Positions 35,846-48,172 of a DNA stretch of 64,000 bases are shown here, piece by piece (the first letter of the stretch is position 1; each line of letters starts with the position of its first letter). Under the pieces are notes generated by a model that was not told the origin of the DNA, did no database searches, and saw only the letters and a program-made list of their open reading frames with translations. The DNA comes from Echeneis naucrates (taxonomy: Eukaryota > Chordata > Actinopteri > Carangiformes > Echeneidae): the NCBI RefSeq assembly GCF_900963305.1, contig NC_042518.1, forward strand, positions 6,427,548 to 6,491,547, read 5' to 3'. Made by a program: the position numbers and the translations under genes.

Positions 35846-38160
35846 TTATCTCTTTGGGTCATTTTCTGTAGCAGTTGCATTTGAGTGCGCCACATTCAGT
35901 GCAACCTCAGAGGCAGCTGTGGTGTTTGTACCCGCTGCGCCAGACTTAGATTTTAGTGCGATCCCTGGAGCGACCTTCTCTGGAAGTCCAGCCTCTGCAA
36001 TTAGAACAAGATGTTTCATCTCTGGAGTGAAAGTTAGAGAGTTTTCATTTTGTCTAGACCTGTTTCACCTTCATAGTCTTCTTCCAGGGCTGGTTCAGAG
36101 GTACTAGGGAGTCCCTTCTCCAGGCCTACAAATAAACATAAAAATTGATCAGAGTCCCTTGTTTCCATTTCTGTGGCGCTCAGATGTACTTACCAACTCT
36201 GTTCACACCACTTCTCCACTGGCTGCCGTAAAGGGAAGGTCCGCTTAGCTTACTGAGAAGAGGAGGGAGCTCAGCCTCAGGAAGTGGACCACTCTTGTGT
36301 TTAGCAGGCAAGACAACCATTGGCCCCACACTGGCCTCCTGCTCCCACACTGAGCAGACAGTACAGTTACAACCTGACCTCTAGTGGCAAAAGACTAGGA
36401 ACAGCTTGTCTGTAGTATCTGGCGGTTGCCAATTATAAAGCGCCTCAGAGAACTCACATGCATGCTTCAGTCCACTCCTCCACAAGGAGTCAGGTTCACT
36501 CAGCTTCCCAAAACCACGAGGGCCAAACTTTCCAGCCCTAAGGGGCTTGCTGTGGGTTTGGTAAGCCTCATTTTGGTTTTGACAGTATCCACAGAGGTAG
36601 TCATTACCATCAGCTGACCACCATCTGCAAGGCATGGTACTGTTCAGCACGTCATTCAGGAGCAGTGCAACATTGCATATTGACGACACTTGCCTTCCAT
36701 TTACAAATATGCAGGCCTTGTTTGGTGCCTGAGCATCATTTACTGGCACAGCAGTCAGGTGGCATGTGATGTAGAGCTACAAGAGGTAAAGTTTGATTTA
36801 ATTAAAAAAAACAAAAAAAAAAACTGCACCACCACTTTTGTCAGCTTCAGACAGTCTCACCTCTGCCCTGTCCTCATTATGAAACTTAAAGGCATCCATG
36901 ACCAACAGAAGCTTGTCATCTTCTATCCTGGGCAAGAAGTGGGACTTTGAACCAGGAAGCTGGGAATCAAGCAAGCAGCTGGGACACAAAAGGCAAGAGT
37001 TAGAATCTGAGACCAGCCCCTAAGTGCTAGAATTGGAATGATGCAAACTAAAATCTAATTATTAGACCACATCAGGCTCATGGGTCAGAGCTTTAGTTCA
37101 AAGTGAGACCAATTTGTTTGGCCTGATGTTTCCAGCTCCTTCCTTTAACGTGAAGGAGCATCTATCAGTGCTTACCCATTTTCAACAAAGACATATCTGG
37201 GAACAGAGTTAATGTCCGGCTGACGCGTAGCCACACAGCTGCTCACGAACACCCGCAGGCCCATGTGATGTCCAACTGTGACAGAGGCCTCAATGCTGAT
37301 GGGCTCGCCAAGGTAGAACACATTAGAGCCTCTCTCATACAGCCAGTCATCTGCGCACAAAAAGAAAAGGTTTGAGAGAAGACATGATGAAAGTGAGCAC
37401 GTGTTAGTTAAACCCACCTGTCATGAGTCTCAGGTTAAACTCCAAGGCCTCCACGGCAGCTTGGGTGGACATGTAGGGGATCCAGGTAGGTGTGAGAGAG
37501 GAACTGGACAAACTGTACCGCCTACGAGACAAATGTTTTCCAGTGAGTGGGTGCCACCTGAGCTGAAAGACACTTTAACGGCAACAGACCTTTCATAGTG
37601 ACACTCAATAGGAACCACAGCCTCCTCCATCCGGATTAGGCCGTCAGGAGAGGCCACAGGAGCGTAGATGAGGAGGTTAGTGTAGACCAGAGAGTCATCA
37701 GTCATCTGTAGAGCACAGAGTGTTTCAGATGCAGAAGCTGTAATCTCTGAAAGTAAAATAAGTTCTCCTTTACCCAGTGTTTGGTGCCACAGTCCACAAG
37801 TCCAACCATGATTCTGTACTCGTCTCCTGAAGACGCTGTAGGTTTACAGAATCCACTAGGCTCCACTCCAAGGCGCAAGTCATCCATATCAACAGGAGCT
37901 CCAATTTCAAACATGTCAGCTTTGATCACGATCTCCATGGAGTCTGGGTGGCAGGTTACCATGACAGTATTCACCTGCTCTCGAGGCTCGTCCGGGAGCT
38001 GCTGGGACTTCTGGGAGCTCTGGACCTGGGAGAGCTGAGGTCTTTTAAATGCCACATGCTGCAACTTCTGAGCAGATGGAAACGCTGAAGAGGCCCAAAC
38101 ACAAATCCCAGACAGAAAGAGGCCAACAAGGAGGTTGACCCTGAACACCAAGGTCGCCAT
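35846..38160 (-). CDS. ZP3-like egg-envelope glycoprotein, copy 2 (longer C-terminus)
   Basis: Ten exons: 38160-37774, 37705-37590, 37521-37418, 37350-37176, 36978-36861, 36776-36694, 36624-36458, 36349-36194, 36125-36069, 35994-35846. They sum to 1512 nt (503 aa). A signal peptide (MATLVFRVNLLVGLFLSGIC) leads into a Gln/Ser-rich spacer, then a ZP module: VMVTCHPDSMEIVIKADMFE, VGLVDCGTKHW, VPIECHYE, NLRLMTDDW, FYLGEPISIEASV, SSCVATRQPD, ENGCLLDSQLPGS, LYITCHLTAV, NKACIF and YLCGYC. The CRCC-type cysteine pair seen in copy 1 is reduced here. Three extra C-terminal exons encode a Pro/Ser/Glu-rich tail ending ENDPKR. Compared with copy 1, exon phases and several lengths match, so they are old tandem duplicates. 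The intron after exon 6 has a GC donor. The final stop overlaps AATAAA. Membership of the ZP3/ZPC group is well supported; the exact subfamily is not. Confidence 0.88.
36625..36693 (-). other. GC-AG intron of 69 nt in ZP3-like copy 2
   Basis: On the minus strand the donor is AAG/GCAAGT (the strong form of the GC donor) and the acceptor CTTGCAG. Its length is a multiple of three with no stop, so unspliced RNA would stay open and add 23 residues. The matching intron of copy 1 (32790-32923) is GT-AG. Confidence 0.75.
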
Positions 38161-39130
38161 CAGGGTTACTTGCAAACAGGCTCAAGCTGCAGAAGCTCTT
38201 CTCTGACCCACAAAGGCAGCACAGCAGACAGCATACTGAGCAGCAGAGACTTTATACAGGCAGGCAGCCTGATGAGTGCAGCTCAGATCAGCTGAGGCCA
38301 ATCACCAATCAGCCGATGACTGAGTCCACATCAGCAGTTCACTAGCTAAACAATTCTACATATTTTTGTACATCTAAACATTAGTTCTTGCTTTTGTAAA
38401 AATAAATAAATAAATTAATTAATTAAAAACAACAGCATAAGAAAATATGGGGTTCAGTTCAAACATAAAGAAAAAATAATGTGTAGAAATAAAATTTATT
38501 GATATCCATAAGTAGAAACTACAACAAAAACTTCTCATTCACTCCTCATAATTTGTCTGCTTTGTGTTTTTCTGCATTAATCTATTGTTCTACTAAAATA
38601 TATTTTCCATTACAAGTTCAGTTTTTCTTTTTATTCTTTTCTGCATTTCACATTGTTTTATATTTTCTGCTTGTTAAAAACAGAAAAAAAAAACCATTCA
38701 TGTGAAAAAACGTTACTGTGAGACACGAATCCAAACCACTGACCTGTCTGTGATGTATCCGCTGATACGGAATGAAAGTCATATTCATCTGCTCTTACTC
38801 ATACTAAAATCACATGTCGTCTGTTCACAGCAGGCAAAATTTACTTTTTTTTTTTTTTTTTTAACATCAGGCTGTAATTTTTGTTTAAACTCACACAATA
38901 GAGGCAGTTTTCGGGGACAGAAGCTAGACATCCTGACTGAGAGATACTGAGTGCATGAAACTGGCAACACTACTTTGACTGCAGCAAGTTTGAGGTCATC
39001 TTCCTGCTTTAAGGTGAAGAACAATAAATAGAGAGGCCGTCTACAGTCTCAGAGGAGGCTGAAGGAAATAGGAGGAGCAGATTATGACTTCGCTGTGGTG
39101 CATCTTCGTGCTTCCTAACTGTGAAGGGCC
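38161..39130. other. Spacer between ZP3-like copy 2 (minus) and CD7-like gene (plus)
   Basis: Promoter sequence for both diverging genes must lie here. It is AT-rich with T and A runs (38848-38862 and around 38400). The stretch TACAGTCTCAGAGGAGGCTG near 39050 is probable 5' UTR of the CD7-like gene. No other gene is seen. Confidence 0.5.
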
Positions 39131-40762
39131 ATGAAGATACTTTTGGCAAATATTCTCCTTCTTAGTCAGCTCTTTGGAGGTAAGACATTATTTAATTGAT
39201 GCTTACATATTGTTTTTGTTGACTGAGATGATCATCAGAAGACTGTTGTGTGATTTTAGTGTGTGACAGAATGGGTGAGTTTTGATCCACATGAAGCCAC
39301 CACCTGACTGTCAGTCCACTTTAACCAGCACTTGATGCTGATTTTAGTTTTTCTTCTCCAGCTCATGCAGACTTGATATTTAGGCACCTGGCAAAGAACC
39401 AGTCGCTGGAGCTCTCCTGCTCTCTTCAGCAGGACCCGGGCAACTTGATGGGCCTTCACCTGTACCACCGCAGTGCCCAGAGCCAGACCACCGTGCTGTC
39501 CATAGCAGAGGGGGGCGAGTTCAGGGTGGACCCAGAGCACATGGGGCGCCTGCAGCTCTGTGGAGGACTGGACTCTGCTCAGGTCAACGTGACCATATCC
39601 AAGTTAGACCACAGTGACACTGGACTGTACATGTGGCAGCTTAGCTACAGAGAGGAGCAGAGCCCAGACCCGGTCCTCAGCAGCCAAAAGGTTTTCCTGC
39701 TGGTTGATGCGCCAGGTATGTTGTTAAACACATTTCATGATCAAACTACCTCTGTAGAGGTTTGAAGCTGAGTAAGTGTGCGTTTGTGTTGCAGGGAGGC
39801 CATGCCAATGCTCTCCCAGTTACTCCCCTCTGCTCTTCACCATCTTTGCAGCAGCAGCACTTGTTGTGTTCACACTCAGCTGGCTGGCTGCAGAAAAATG
39901 TGTGAGTGTTTTTGGCTGAGTCAGCCTTTAAAGGCTTGTCTGAGAAAGTTTAGGAATTATGGTGTCATTTGGCCAAAATATCGTCTTTTTCTTTCGATCC
40001 TCATTGTGGTCCAGCTCATTCCAGAAATCAATTTTCTTGAATGATTTTTCAGTTTAAAGAAATTACCTCATGAATCATTAAAAGGTAAGGTCTTCTTCAG
40101 CAGGAATAAAATATCAGGTAACAGTAATGTATCAAAACTAAGTAGCATTTAACTGGATTATAAATTCATCATTAAAGACATTTGTTAAGCAAAAAAGTCA
40201 AATTCTTTTCAGATCCAATTTCAGATTTGCATGTTACGTTTTGTGATTTTATACTCTCTTTTGGTTTTGAACTGTTACTATGACAAGTTTTTGTTTCTAT
40301 TTTTTGACACCTTACACACCCAAACCCATATCAATTAATCAAGACAACAATATGCTCATTGGTTGATCATTAAAATGACCGTAATTGCAGCCACATATGT
40401 TTTTAGGATGAGTGATACTAAAAGATAGGAAGATCAGAAGATAAGAGATTAAAAAAAGAGTTTTAAGGACAATATTAATGCTCCATAGTCAACAGACATG
40501 TATCTCTAGCCCAGAATAATATTTAAGGAAATAATTTAATGTGTTGCAGTTGAAGGTGCAGAAGTCTCAAACACCACAACCTCCTGTTCCTATCTATGAG
40601 GAAATGACCAGGAAGGAGCAGAGCTCCGGAAACCCCCAAAATAACCAGGAGGCCCCCTCACACCTGGAGGAAGACAGCTTTCCAGTGTACGCCAACCCCA
40701 ACATCCGCCCACAACAGGACAACTACTACGCCTGCCCCAGGCAGCTCGCCCTCAGAGCCTGA
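39131..40762 (+). CDS. cd7al: CD7-like immunoglobulin-domain receptor
   Basis: Four exons: 39131-39179, 39362-39715, 39795-39901, 40550-40762. They sum to 723 nt (240 aa). The order is signal peptide (MKILLANILLLSQLFGAHA), one V-type Ig domain, a short Cys/Ser/Pro stalk, a transmembrane helix (LLFTIFAAAALVVFTLSWLA) and a cytoplasmic tail. In the V domain, LELSCSL and DHSDTGLYMWQLSY mark strands B and F. The segment GRLQLCGGLDSAQVNVTISK aligns with human CD7 GRIDFSGSQDNLTIT, which is followed by the same SDTG motif. The tail holds PIYEEM, a YxxM PI3K-docking site like the YEDM of CD7, plus PVYANPN (Grb2-type YxN) and NYYACP. In mammals CD7 is a T/NK-cell co-receptor. The assignment rests on domain layout and tail motif, so a neighbouring Ig receptor family is possible. 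The AATAAA at 41091 is the probable end of the transcript. Confidence 0.7.
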
Positions 40763-41162
40763 TGTGACTTTTGGCACAGAACCAAGGGAAAAACACACAC
40801 AAAAAAAACAACAGGAAATGACACCCACTCTGCTGCAGCAATATGTTCAGTGAACGGTAGAAGACTCGCTGCACTGATGGTGAATCTGTCCAGGAAACAA
40901 GAACGAGCTGAGTGGAGCAACACAAAGAACAGCAGCAAATAATCAACATGCACAGTTTTAACAGCCAAGAAAAAAATGCTATTTTATTAATATTTGAAAG
41001 AAGCTCCATAGTTCATGAAAACATTTGTTTCGGTGCATGTCATTTAACAATCACATTCTATGAGGAAAAAGAGATATACAGAGAGAAAAAAATAAAACAT
41101 TACAAGCCACTGACTTCTCATTAAATCTCAGTACAGACATTTTTAATTAATATTTCAAATCA

Positions 41163-41285
41163 AAAAAGGCAAAAAAAACAAACAAACAAACAAAAAAAAA
41201 AAGCCCTAATCCCATTTTCCCAGCCCACACTCCAAAAAACAAACAAAAAAAACAACAAAACAAAACAAAAAAACCTCAACAACTG
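41163..41285. repeat. A/C-rich low-complexity tract
   Basis: Runs of A interrupted by single C (CAAACAAACAAA type). Confidence 0.9.
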
Positions 41286-41459
41286 AGAAAAACAAACCCT
41301 TGAGGGTGATAGGCTAGAATCCCACAGTGCTAAAGAGTGAGACGCTCATTGGTTTTAGGAATACACAGCATGGCGATGTAGCGCTAGGTCAATCTGAATC
41401 AGGGGAAGGAAGCTGGAGGCAGATGGCTTGATATCACCTCTCCGCCCTTTCTTCCTCCA

Positions 41460-41560
41460 CCCCCCAAAAAACAAACAAACAAAAAAAAATAAAAAATAAA
41501 AAAAATAAACCAACCGAATAAAGACCCCCCCCCCCCCACCCTCAAAAAAAAAAAACAAAA
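41460..41560. repeat. A-rich tract plus long C run
   Basis: AAACAAAC/AAATAAA repeats followed by a run of about 15 C near 41525-41540, then further A. Confidence 0.9.
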
Positions 41561-41780
41561 ACACATTGGATCCCAAAAACCCCTGCAATATATCAGCCAC
41601 TTAAGTAGAAGTAGGCCATAAAGAAAAATCCCCATCTTCCGCCCCCCCACATCCCCAACACTTGTGCATAGTTTCATGATCCTTTACAACCAGCTCATGT
41701 TATACAAACATCCTCCAAAATGTGAAAAGTTCCACAAAAGTCTGATTTACCTATTAATAATACCCGCCGTGGGAGAATGA

Positions 41781-41812
41781 AAGAGAGAGAGAGAGAGAGA
41801 AAGAGAGAGGAA
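41781..41812. repeat. (GA)n microsatellite
   Basis: Alternating GA with a few A interruptions. Confidence 0.9.
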
Positions 41813-43716
41813 AGAAAGATTAATGCACAATGTTCCTGATTCAGTCAGGACGGGACCTCATTAAGAAAACACAATAAAGATTCAAACATACAGCATTTTG
41901 CATGTTATTCACTGTTTTTTTTTTTTTAACAATCAAAATCATTGACCATTTTTTTGTTTTTAAATGTAAAGCAATTTTTATATATAGATTTATATATAAA
42001 GCACTCCATTTTCATTTAAAGTCCATTATTTGGTTATTATGTAACTGCTACGGATTTAGAAACAAAGGTATTTTCTCTTCTTCTGAAATCCATAACTTTC
42101 AGTGCCTAAAATTGTTTCTTTTAAATCATCCTTTTCTTCTTACTCATCATAAAAATGTACATTAAAATGGCGTGGAGTTGGTACTCTGGAACCCTGGCCT
42201 TCCTGAGACAAGATCCACTTTTTCGTGTGTGCAAGATAGTGAGCAATTATGTCTTTTTTTCTTTTTTTCTACAAAGGAAAATATATATAATCAACATAAA
42301 ACATACAGGCTTGAGATAGTCCATGAAATCCACATTAACACAGAACAAAGGTTAAACAGAACAAGACAACACTGTTCAATCCCAGAGTTCTGAAAGTAGC
42401 ACAATAAATCTTCATTCTGTGTTGCACTTTTTTCAAAAAAAAAAAAAGAAAAAGAAAAAGAAAATGGAAGCATGTGTCCTTTTTCCCATTTTTTCCCCAA
42501 ACATTCCCATGGTTATTCCTTTGTCTAGCAGTTTTTTTTTTCCTTGAACTCCAGAAAGATAAACAAAGTGTTTGTAAACTGTCAGTGGCCTTGCAGGAAA
42601 ACAAATGACAAAATGAATGAAATGAACACGACTGAAAATAGAACGAAAGCTAACAAACCAAAAAGGTAGGCACCTCTGAAGTGAGCCCTAGAAGCCAAGG
42701 CTCAGTCTGATGTCTTGTCCTTCACTCTCTCTGTTGCTCAGATTTGGGAGAGCTGAAGTCCTTCTACCCCAATCTATGGCCACAGGTCTGCAAAATACTT
42801 TTTTTGCTGCATTTTTTTTTATACATATGTGATTTTTTTTTTTATTTTATTTTTTTATTTTATTTTTATATATATTTTTTAGGTTTATAGTCCGAAAATG
42901 GTGCAATACTCAATTATGATCCATACTTTCTTGGATTATTCCACAATGAAAGCCACTAAGGTAGATAAACATTACATTTTAAAAACACACTTATTTTAGT
43001 CCTTGAGTAAACATTTACACATGAACTGTCCCCGTCCCCCCTCAGTACTTGTATCATGTTGTTCATTTAGCTGGATGAGGGGTGAGGCTGACACTCAGTG
43101 CAACGCTAGAGGCTAGTAACAATTAACATCAGAATATATTTTCGACAAGCAAAAAGAAAAAAAAAAGAAAACAAAAATCAACATAAGTATACTGAATTGA
43201 AAAGAAACACAAAGCGGAAAATTCCTCCGCTGTAATCACAAGCTCTCATACAAACTTTTACCTCGTGCACTAAACATTCATACAACATACAGTACAAGCA
43301 GCCTTGTGCAAACACTCAAATACAACAGATGTAAATTTGCCTTTATAACGATCTTTGTTTTCAACAACACTCATATTTCAAATTTAATTCACTCTGAACC
43401 AATGTTATCAAAAATCTGTGTATGAATGAGACAAAAAAACCACTACAAAAAGTGTTCACATTACATTATTGGCGCTTCTTTTGATTCAAGTATTTGTTTT
43501 TCATTATTTTGTATTACTCTGATATGTTTATGATCTTGTTTTCTGGGAAATACAATGTTGAGGAGGATACACTGGGTGAGGACTGAAGCCGGGGCGGGGG
43601 AGTGGAGAGGGCTTGGGCTAAGTGGAAAACAGAGAAATCCAGCCATATACATGCATACGCCCATGACTTGGTTGTATACTGTATATGAACTAGCATGTGC
43701 ATATTCAACCCAAGCC

Positions 43717-43741
<25 letters not shown>
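43717..43741. repeat. Poly-T tract
   Basis: Uninterrupted T run on the + strand (poly-A in the presumed TNRC6C transcript). Confidence 0.95.
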
Positions 43742-43748
<7 letters not shown>

Positions 43749-45837
43749 GATTTTCTGATTCAAATCTATTTGAGTCCCCTGCCCCAGGACTCTTGTCTGA
43801 TCCATGACTGAAAAGCATATTTTTCTCAAGCTCCAGTTGCCTTTGAGTCGATGTGAATTAAGAGGAAAAAAAAAAAAAAAAAGTAGAAATAGGGAGAGCA
43901 TCCAATTTCCAACACTAGACAGGTAAATAAGGGTGCAGGGGATGGGTTTGGGAGGGGGCGGGGCTCTCAGTGCTGGTGCTGCGCCAAGAAATCCAGGGCA
44001 CATCTGAGACTCGACCTCCCGCCCAGTCACCCACCCCTCCACTCTATTGAACTCCCCACTTCAACGGCAGTTTCTTGATTCAAGTCCAGTGTGGAGTAAA
44101 TGCAGGTTTTCAGGAACAAACACAAAATCAAACATCACAGGCAATAGTGATTGTTTTGTTGAATGAACATGAGTCTTGAGCAACTCTGGAAGAGGGAGAA
44201 TCCCCTAAGTTTTAAGACTTGGTACCGAACTTGAGGTGTGTCCCTGTTTCTGCTGATACATTAGGCCCCTGATTGGACCTCGACCCTAAAGCCAGATGTG
44301 CAGAAAAGAACTTATGTATATCGGCTGGCATGACCTTCGGGTTGGAGGTCCAAAACGAACCTCCTGGATACAGCTTCCCCACACAGGGCTCGGATGGCGA
44401 GCCTTGGTGGGGAGAAGGCGGCAGCTCGCAGAGACACTGAAAACAGACATCTCAACCTCAAAGTGCACAGCTGAAACAGACCTTTTTTTTTTTTTGTAGT
44501 TTCTGGTTTTTGCGAAAACCTTGATGATAAAGAAAAAGATAATGTTTTTGGTTTTTAAAGAGATGTACCCGATGTGACCCATAAACAGTGCACAGACACT
44601 TACAGGGACTACCCCATGCCCTCCTCCTCTAGCCTGGTTCTCTAATAGCCTTCCTCTTGGTGAAAGACCAGCGTCATTCATCTGTCCTGCCCTTCTACTC
44701 TTTAAGCCTCCTACAGCTGGAGCTTGTGGTGTACGCCCCTGCAGCAATCAAAGGAACTAAAGTCTCATCATGTTTAAGATAAATTAGGATATGGCAAAGT
44801 GGAAGTATACATCAGAAAGATCAGTTGGCACAAGACTGAAGTAATGACTGTTTGCCAACCACTAGTGCCTCCAGCAGGTCAGTTAGTGTCATCTAGTAGC
44901 TCTGTCCACACAGTGGGAGACCAAACCGTGGAAGAAAGACTCTTTCAGTGTCCCCTACCTTTTATTGGGTGGGGGGGCTCGAGGGAAGCTGCCTGGTAGT
45001 AAAGGTTGAGAGAGGAGCGAAGATGAGCGGATGTGAGCGATGGCTGTAATTTTCTAGATGGCTGTGAACCAACACCTCCTTGTCTTTGCATAGAAATGGA
45101 AGGCTGTTATCAGTTGAGGTGGTTCTAAGCATTACTGAGTGCTCCCAGAGTTAAACATAAAGCACCAGTGTGAGTGAGGCGCATCAACGTTATAGAAAGT
45201 GTGTGTATTATGAGACAACACAGGATAGAGTTCTGGTGCCCCAGGATGGATGGAGGAAGTCAGCTCACCATCCTGCAGAGAACCTTAGACTATAAAACCT
45301 TTCCTACTTGATTGAACTCTTCACACCGTCTGTCTGACTCCGACATAAAGACCCCCTGACCTTCTTTTTCTACTGACGCCTGAAGTGTTTTGTACGGCCT
45401 TGCTGCACAGCTGAAGCGTACCTCTAAAGCAACACACTGGTCCTGCCTCTAAGGCAGCAGGAGGGGCAGGAGAGAAGCTGAACACTGCATAAACACCTAT
45501 AATAAAAAGCCTTGAAATCATCATCAGAAAACAATCATTAACTATATCATCAATGATGACAGCAACAGTATCAGCAAACTTCTTACAATTATAACATAAA
45601 AATGCACACTGGCAATTCCATCAATGAATGAAATGAAACCAAGAAAAACACAAAAACAAACCCACACAAAAAACAAAACAAACACCCCCCCCATCAAACG
45701 CCTCCATCTCTAGATAAAGTGATCTTTGCAGGACAGAGAAACAGAGAGACTGGAAGTGGAGGTCGCTGAGGACAGACTCTGGCGCAGCAGTAGTAAATTT
45801 AATACATGTGGGCCAGTTCTGAAAGAGCTGCTCTTGG

Positions 45838-45985
45838 CCTGGAGGCCCCATTTGGGGGGGGGTGGGTGGTTGAGTGGAGGAGTGGCTGGGTGGAGGAAGG
45901 GGAAGTGGGGTAAGAGGAAGGGAGCCAGTCTGTGGGGATCTGCAGGGAGGCAGCGAGCGAGGAGGGAGGGGTGAGGGCTGCTGCA
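45838..45985 (+). repeat. G-rich tract on + strand (multiple G runs)
   Basis: Many GGGG/GGG runs separated by 1-5 bases, with quadruplex potential on the + strand. In the minus-strand transcript it is a C/CT-rich stretch. Confidence 0.75.
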
Positions 45986-46675
45986 GAGGACTGGGCTCTA
46001 CAGCAGGCAGGCACTCAGTGGCCACACTATCACACAGGTTGGCAGGGCCTCCAATAGACAGAAAGAAGATGGAAAAAAAGGATGGAAAAGATGGTGATCC
46101 TCCCTACTGGACCCAGTAGAACATTAACACGTTGAGCGTTTCCTGACACCAAGGCTAAAGATTTCAAAGTATGCAATGTAACAGTGATATTTACTTTGAT
46201 AAAAAGGGTGAGGGTGAGTGCTATGGGGTCTTCCCTGCTGCACCCATCATCAGTTGAGTTAGTTCTTTCTTTGTATTTCCCTTCACTTTGCTACCATGTG
46301 TGACATCCTTCTTGGTCCCAATGACTTGAGGGAAGAAGGACTGAAAAAACAAAACAAAACAAAACTTCACATCCATGTTAAGTTAAAAAATAAGTATAGA
46401 GAAGTCACTAAGCAGATTGCTTTTTTGTCTTTGTTTTTCAGTTTTTATTTGCCAGTGTTGCTTCTCCTTTCTTCTATTCGTTGGCATTGAGATTATGACG
46501 AGCTGTGAAGCTCTTGGTAAGTGCTATGATAAACCACCTTTTCACAAAATCATTGCTCCACACTCTTCTACCGATGCAAATTTGGGCCAAAAGAAGAAGA
46601 CAAAAAAAGGTCATCTGGGCAAAAAAAGGTAACAGGTTCCTCTCATTTTGGTTTGATGCCTTCTCATCAAGCAAT

Positions 46676-46737
46676 CACACACACAGAGACACACTGACAT
46701 TCGCGCACGCACACGTACACACACACACACACACACC
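46676..46737. repeat. (AC)n microsatellite
   Basis: An ACACAC run interrupted by GAGAC and CGC variants. Confidence 0.9.
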
Positions 46738-48172
46738 TGTCCCTCCCTCACCCCCAAAACTAGTCACTGGCATAAGTGTGGAGAGTGCGCTGGTTGAAGA
46801 AGTGCTTTGCGTGAACATCCTTGTGGTTGAAAATGGTTGAAGACCAGCTTGCTACTCTCCTGAGCTCACACACTCTCGGGAGGGGGTAGGGGGGGATTGA
46901 AGGGTAGTAGTGGCAGTTTTGGGGTAGGAGTAGGGTCGCGGGGTCAAATACAGTTTTTGCAGTTTAATCATTCCTTATAGTCTCTTCTCTTTCTGAGAGA
47001 GGCCGTGTTAGGGTGCTTGGACGGTAGAGTCTGTGGCTGATATTGCACGTCACTTGAAATGGTGTTTTGCAGGTGGAGTGGGTGGGGGTAGTGGAGGTCG
47101 TTGAATACACACCATTGGGAAACATTTGCAACTTGAGGTTTTCCACTACATCAGTGAGAGGGTCAAAGACTGAGACCAATCTGCAAGTTGCCTGCAGACG
47201 AGTTGAGGTGCATCGAAGTGTTTGTCTTTACAGTTCCATAGTAATAGCAGTGGTTAATTTGCCGTCTGTCACGTCCATAACCGTACACGTGACGACCCCC
47301 AAAACTCTCCCCGCCACCAGGTAAGATTGACAGACACATTTGAATAATTTCATTTTTAGCTTTGTTTGCAATGGTTCAAGAAGAAAAAGAAAATAAGCAC
47401 TACAAAAATAAATGGCTTGAACAAGGCGAACAGAGTTGCATCATTCCCTTTGAGCGAACTGAGGAACTCAATCTGCTTGCAAAAATGCACTGAAGATGTG
47501 AGCTGTGGTTGCTTATGTTAAGCAGCAGCAGCATTTACTCTCCACTCAGGTTTCACTGGCTCAGAAATAAGGGTGTGCAAGTGTCCGTATGCTTCTTCAC
47601 CAAGTACAGAGTGAGTGAGGATAGCAGGGCAGGAAAAAGGTTAAGGCTAATATTAGTGCTGAGAGAAACAAATGTCGAGTCTGGATCAGCTGAAAGATCG
47701 ACAACCACTCTGATTGAAGAATTTTACTTTGGGAATGATGTCTTTTTCATGGATCTCTGAGGTGCAGTATGATTGCCTCAAAAGGCATTGAGGGATTACA
47801 CAAGTTTAAAGAAGATGGCAGCTCGTCATTGTGTCAGTTTGACTAAAGTATATGTGTCAGTGAGTTCTCAAATGTTCATCTCTGTAAAAAGTTCTCTTCT
47901 TCTGTTGAATGAAAGACTTCTTTCTGTGTCTCCAAAAGTAAAAGCTGAACACTGTGACCAGAATCCTACTGAAATTCACAAAAGAACTGCAACTGAAATG
48001 TCATTAAAAAACAAAAAGGAGTAGAGGAGGTTGACGGAGGTGAGCAGCGAGGATGTAGCCTCGTCCTCCTCTTATCCCTCCTTTTCATTGATACACCCAC
48101 ACTGATTATCTCCACATTGATTTGAAAGGTTTTTGCTCCACTTGGTGATCGTTTCGCCTGGGTTCTTCTGTC

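Larger units (their letters stand above)
40763..48172. other. CD7-like 3' UTR, then presumed long 3' UTR of TNRC6C (minus strand)
   Basis: About 330 bp belong to the CD7-like 3' UTR. Beyond that, up to the TNRC6C stop at 48173, no exon is recognised. Long 3' UTRs are usual for GW182-family mRNAs. Minus-strand AATAAA signals occur in several places (forward TTTATT near 42841, 44961 and 46445), so the true end is undetermined. The region holds many low-complexity tracts, listed separately. Confidence 0.5.

Noticed and set aside
41355-41677. Open frames rich in Phe/Gly and Lys in the poly-A/poly-C tracts
   Set aside because: Pure low-complexity translation of repeats.
44286-44747. 153-codon minus-strand open frame downstream of the TNRC6C stop
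   Set aside because: It lies in the presumed TNRC6C 3' UTR, has no similarity I recognise and shows no splice logic.
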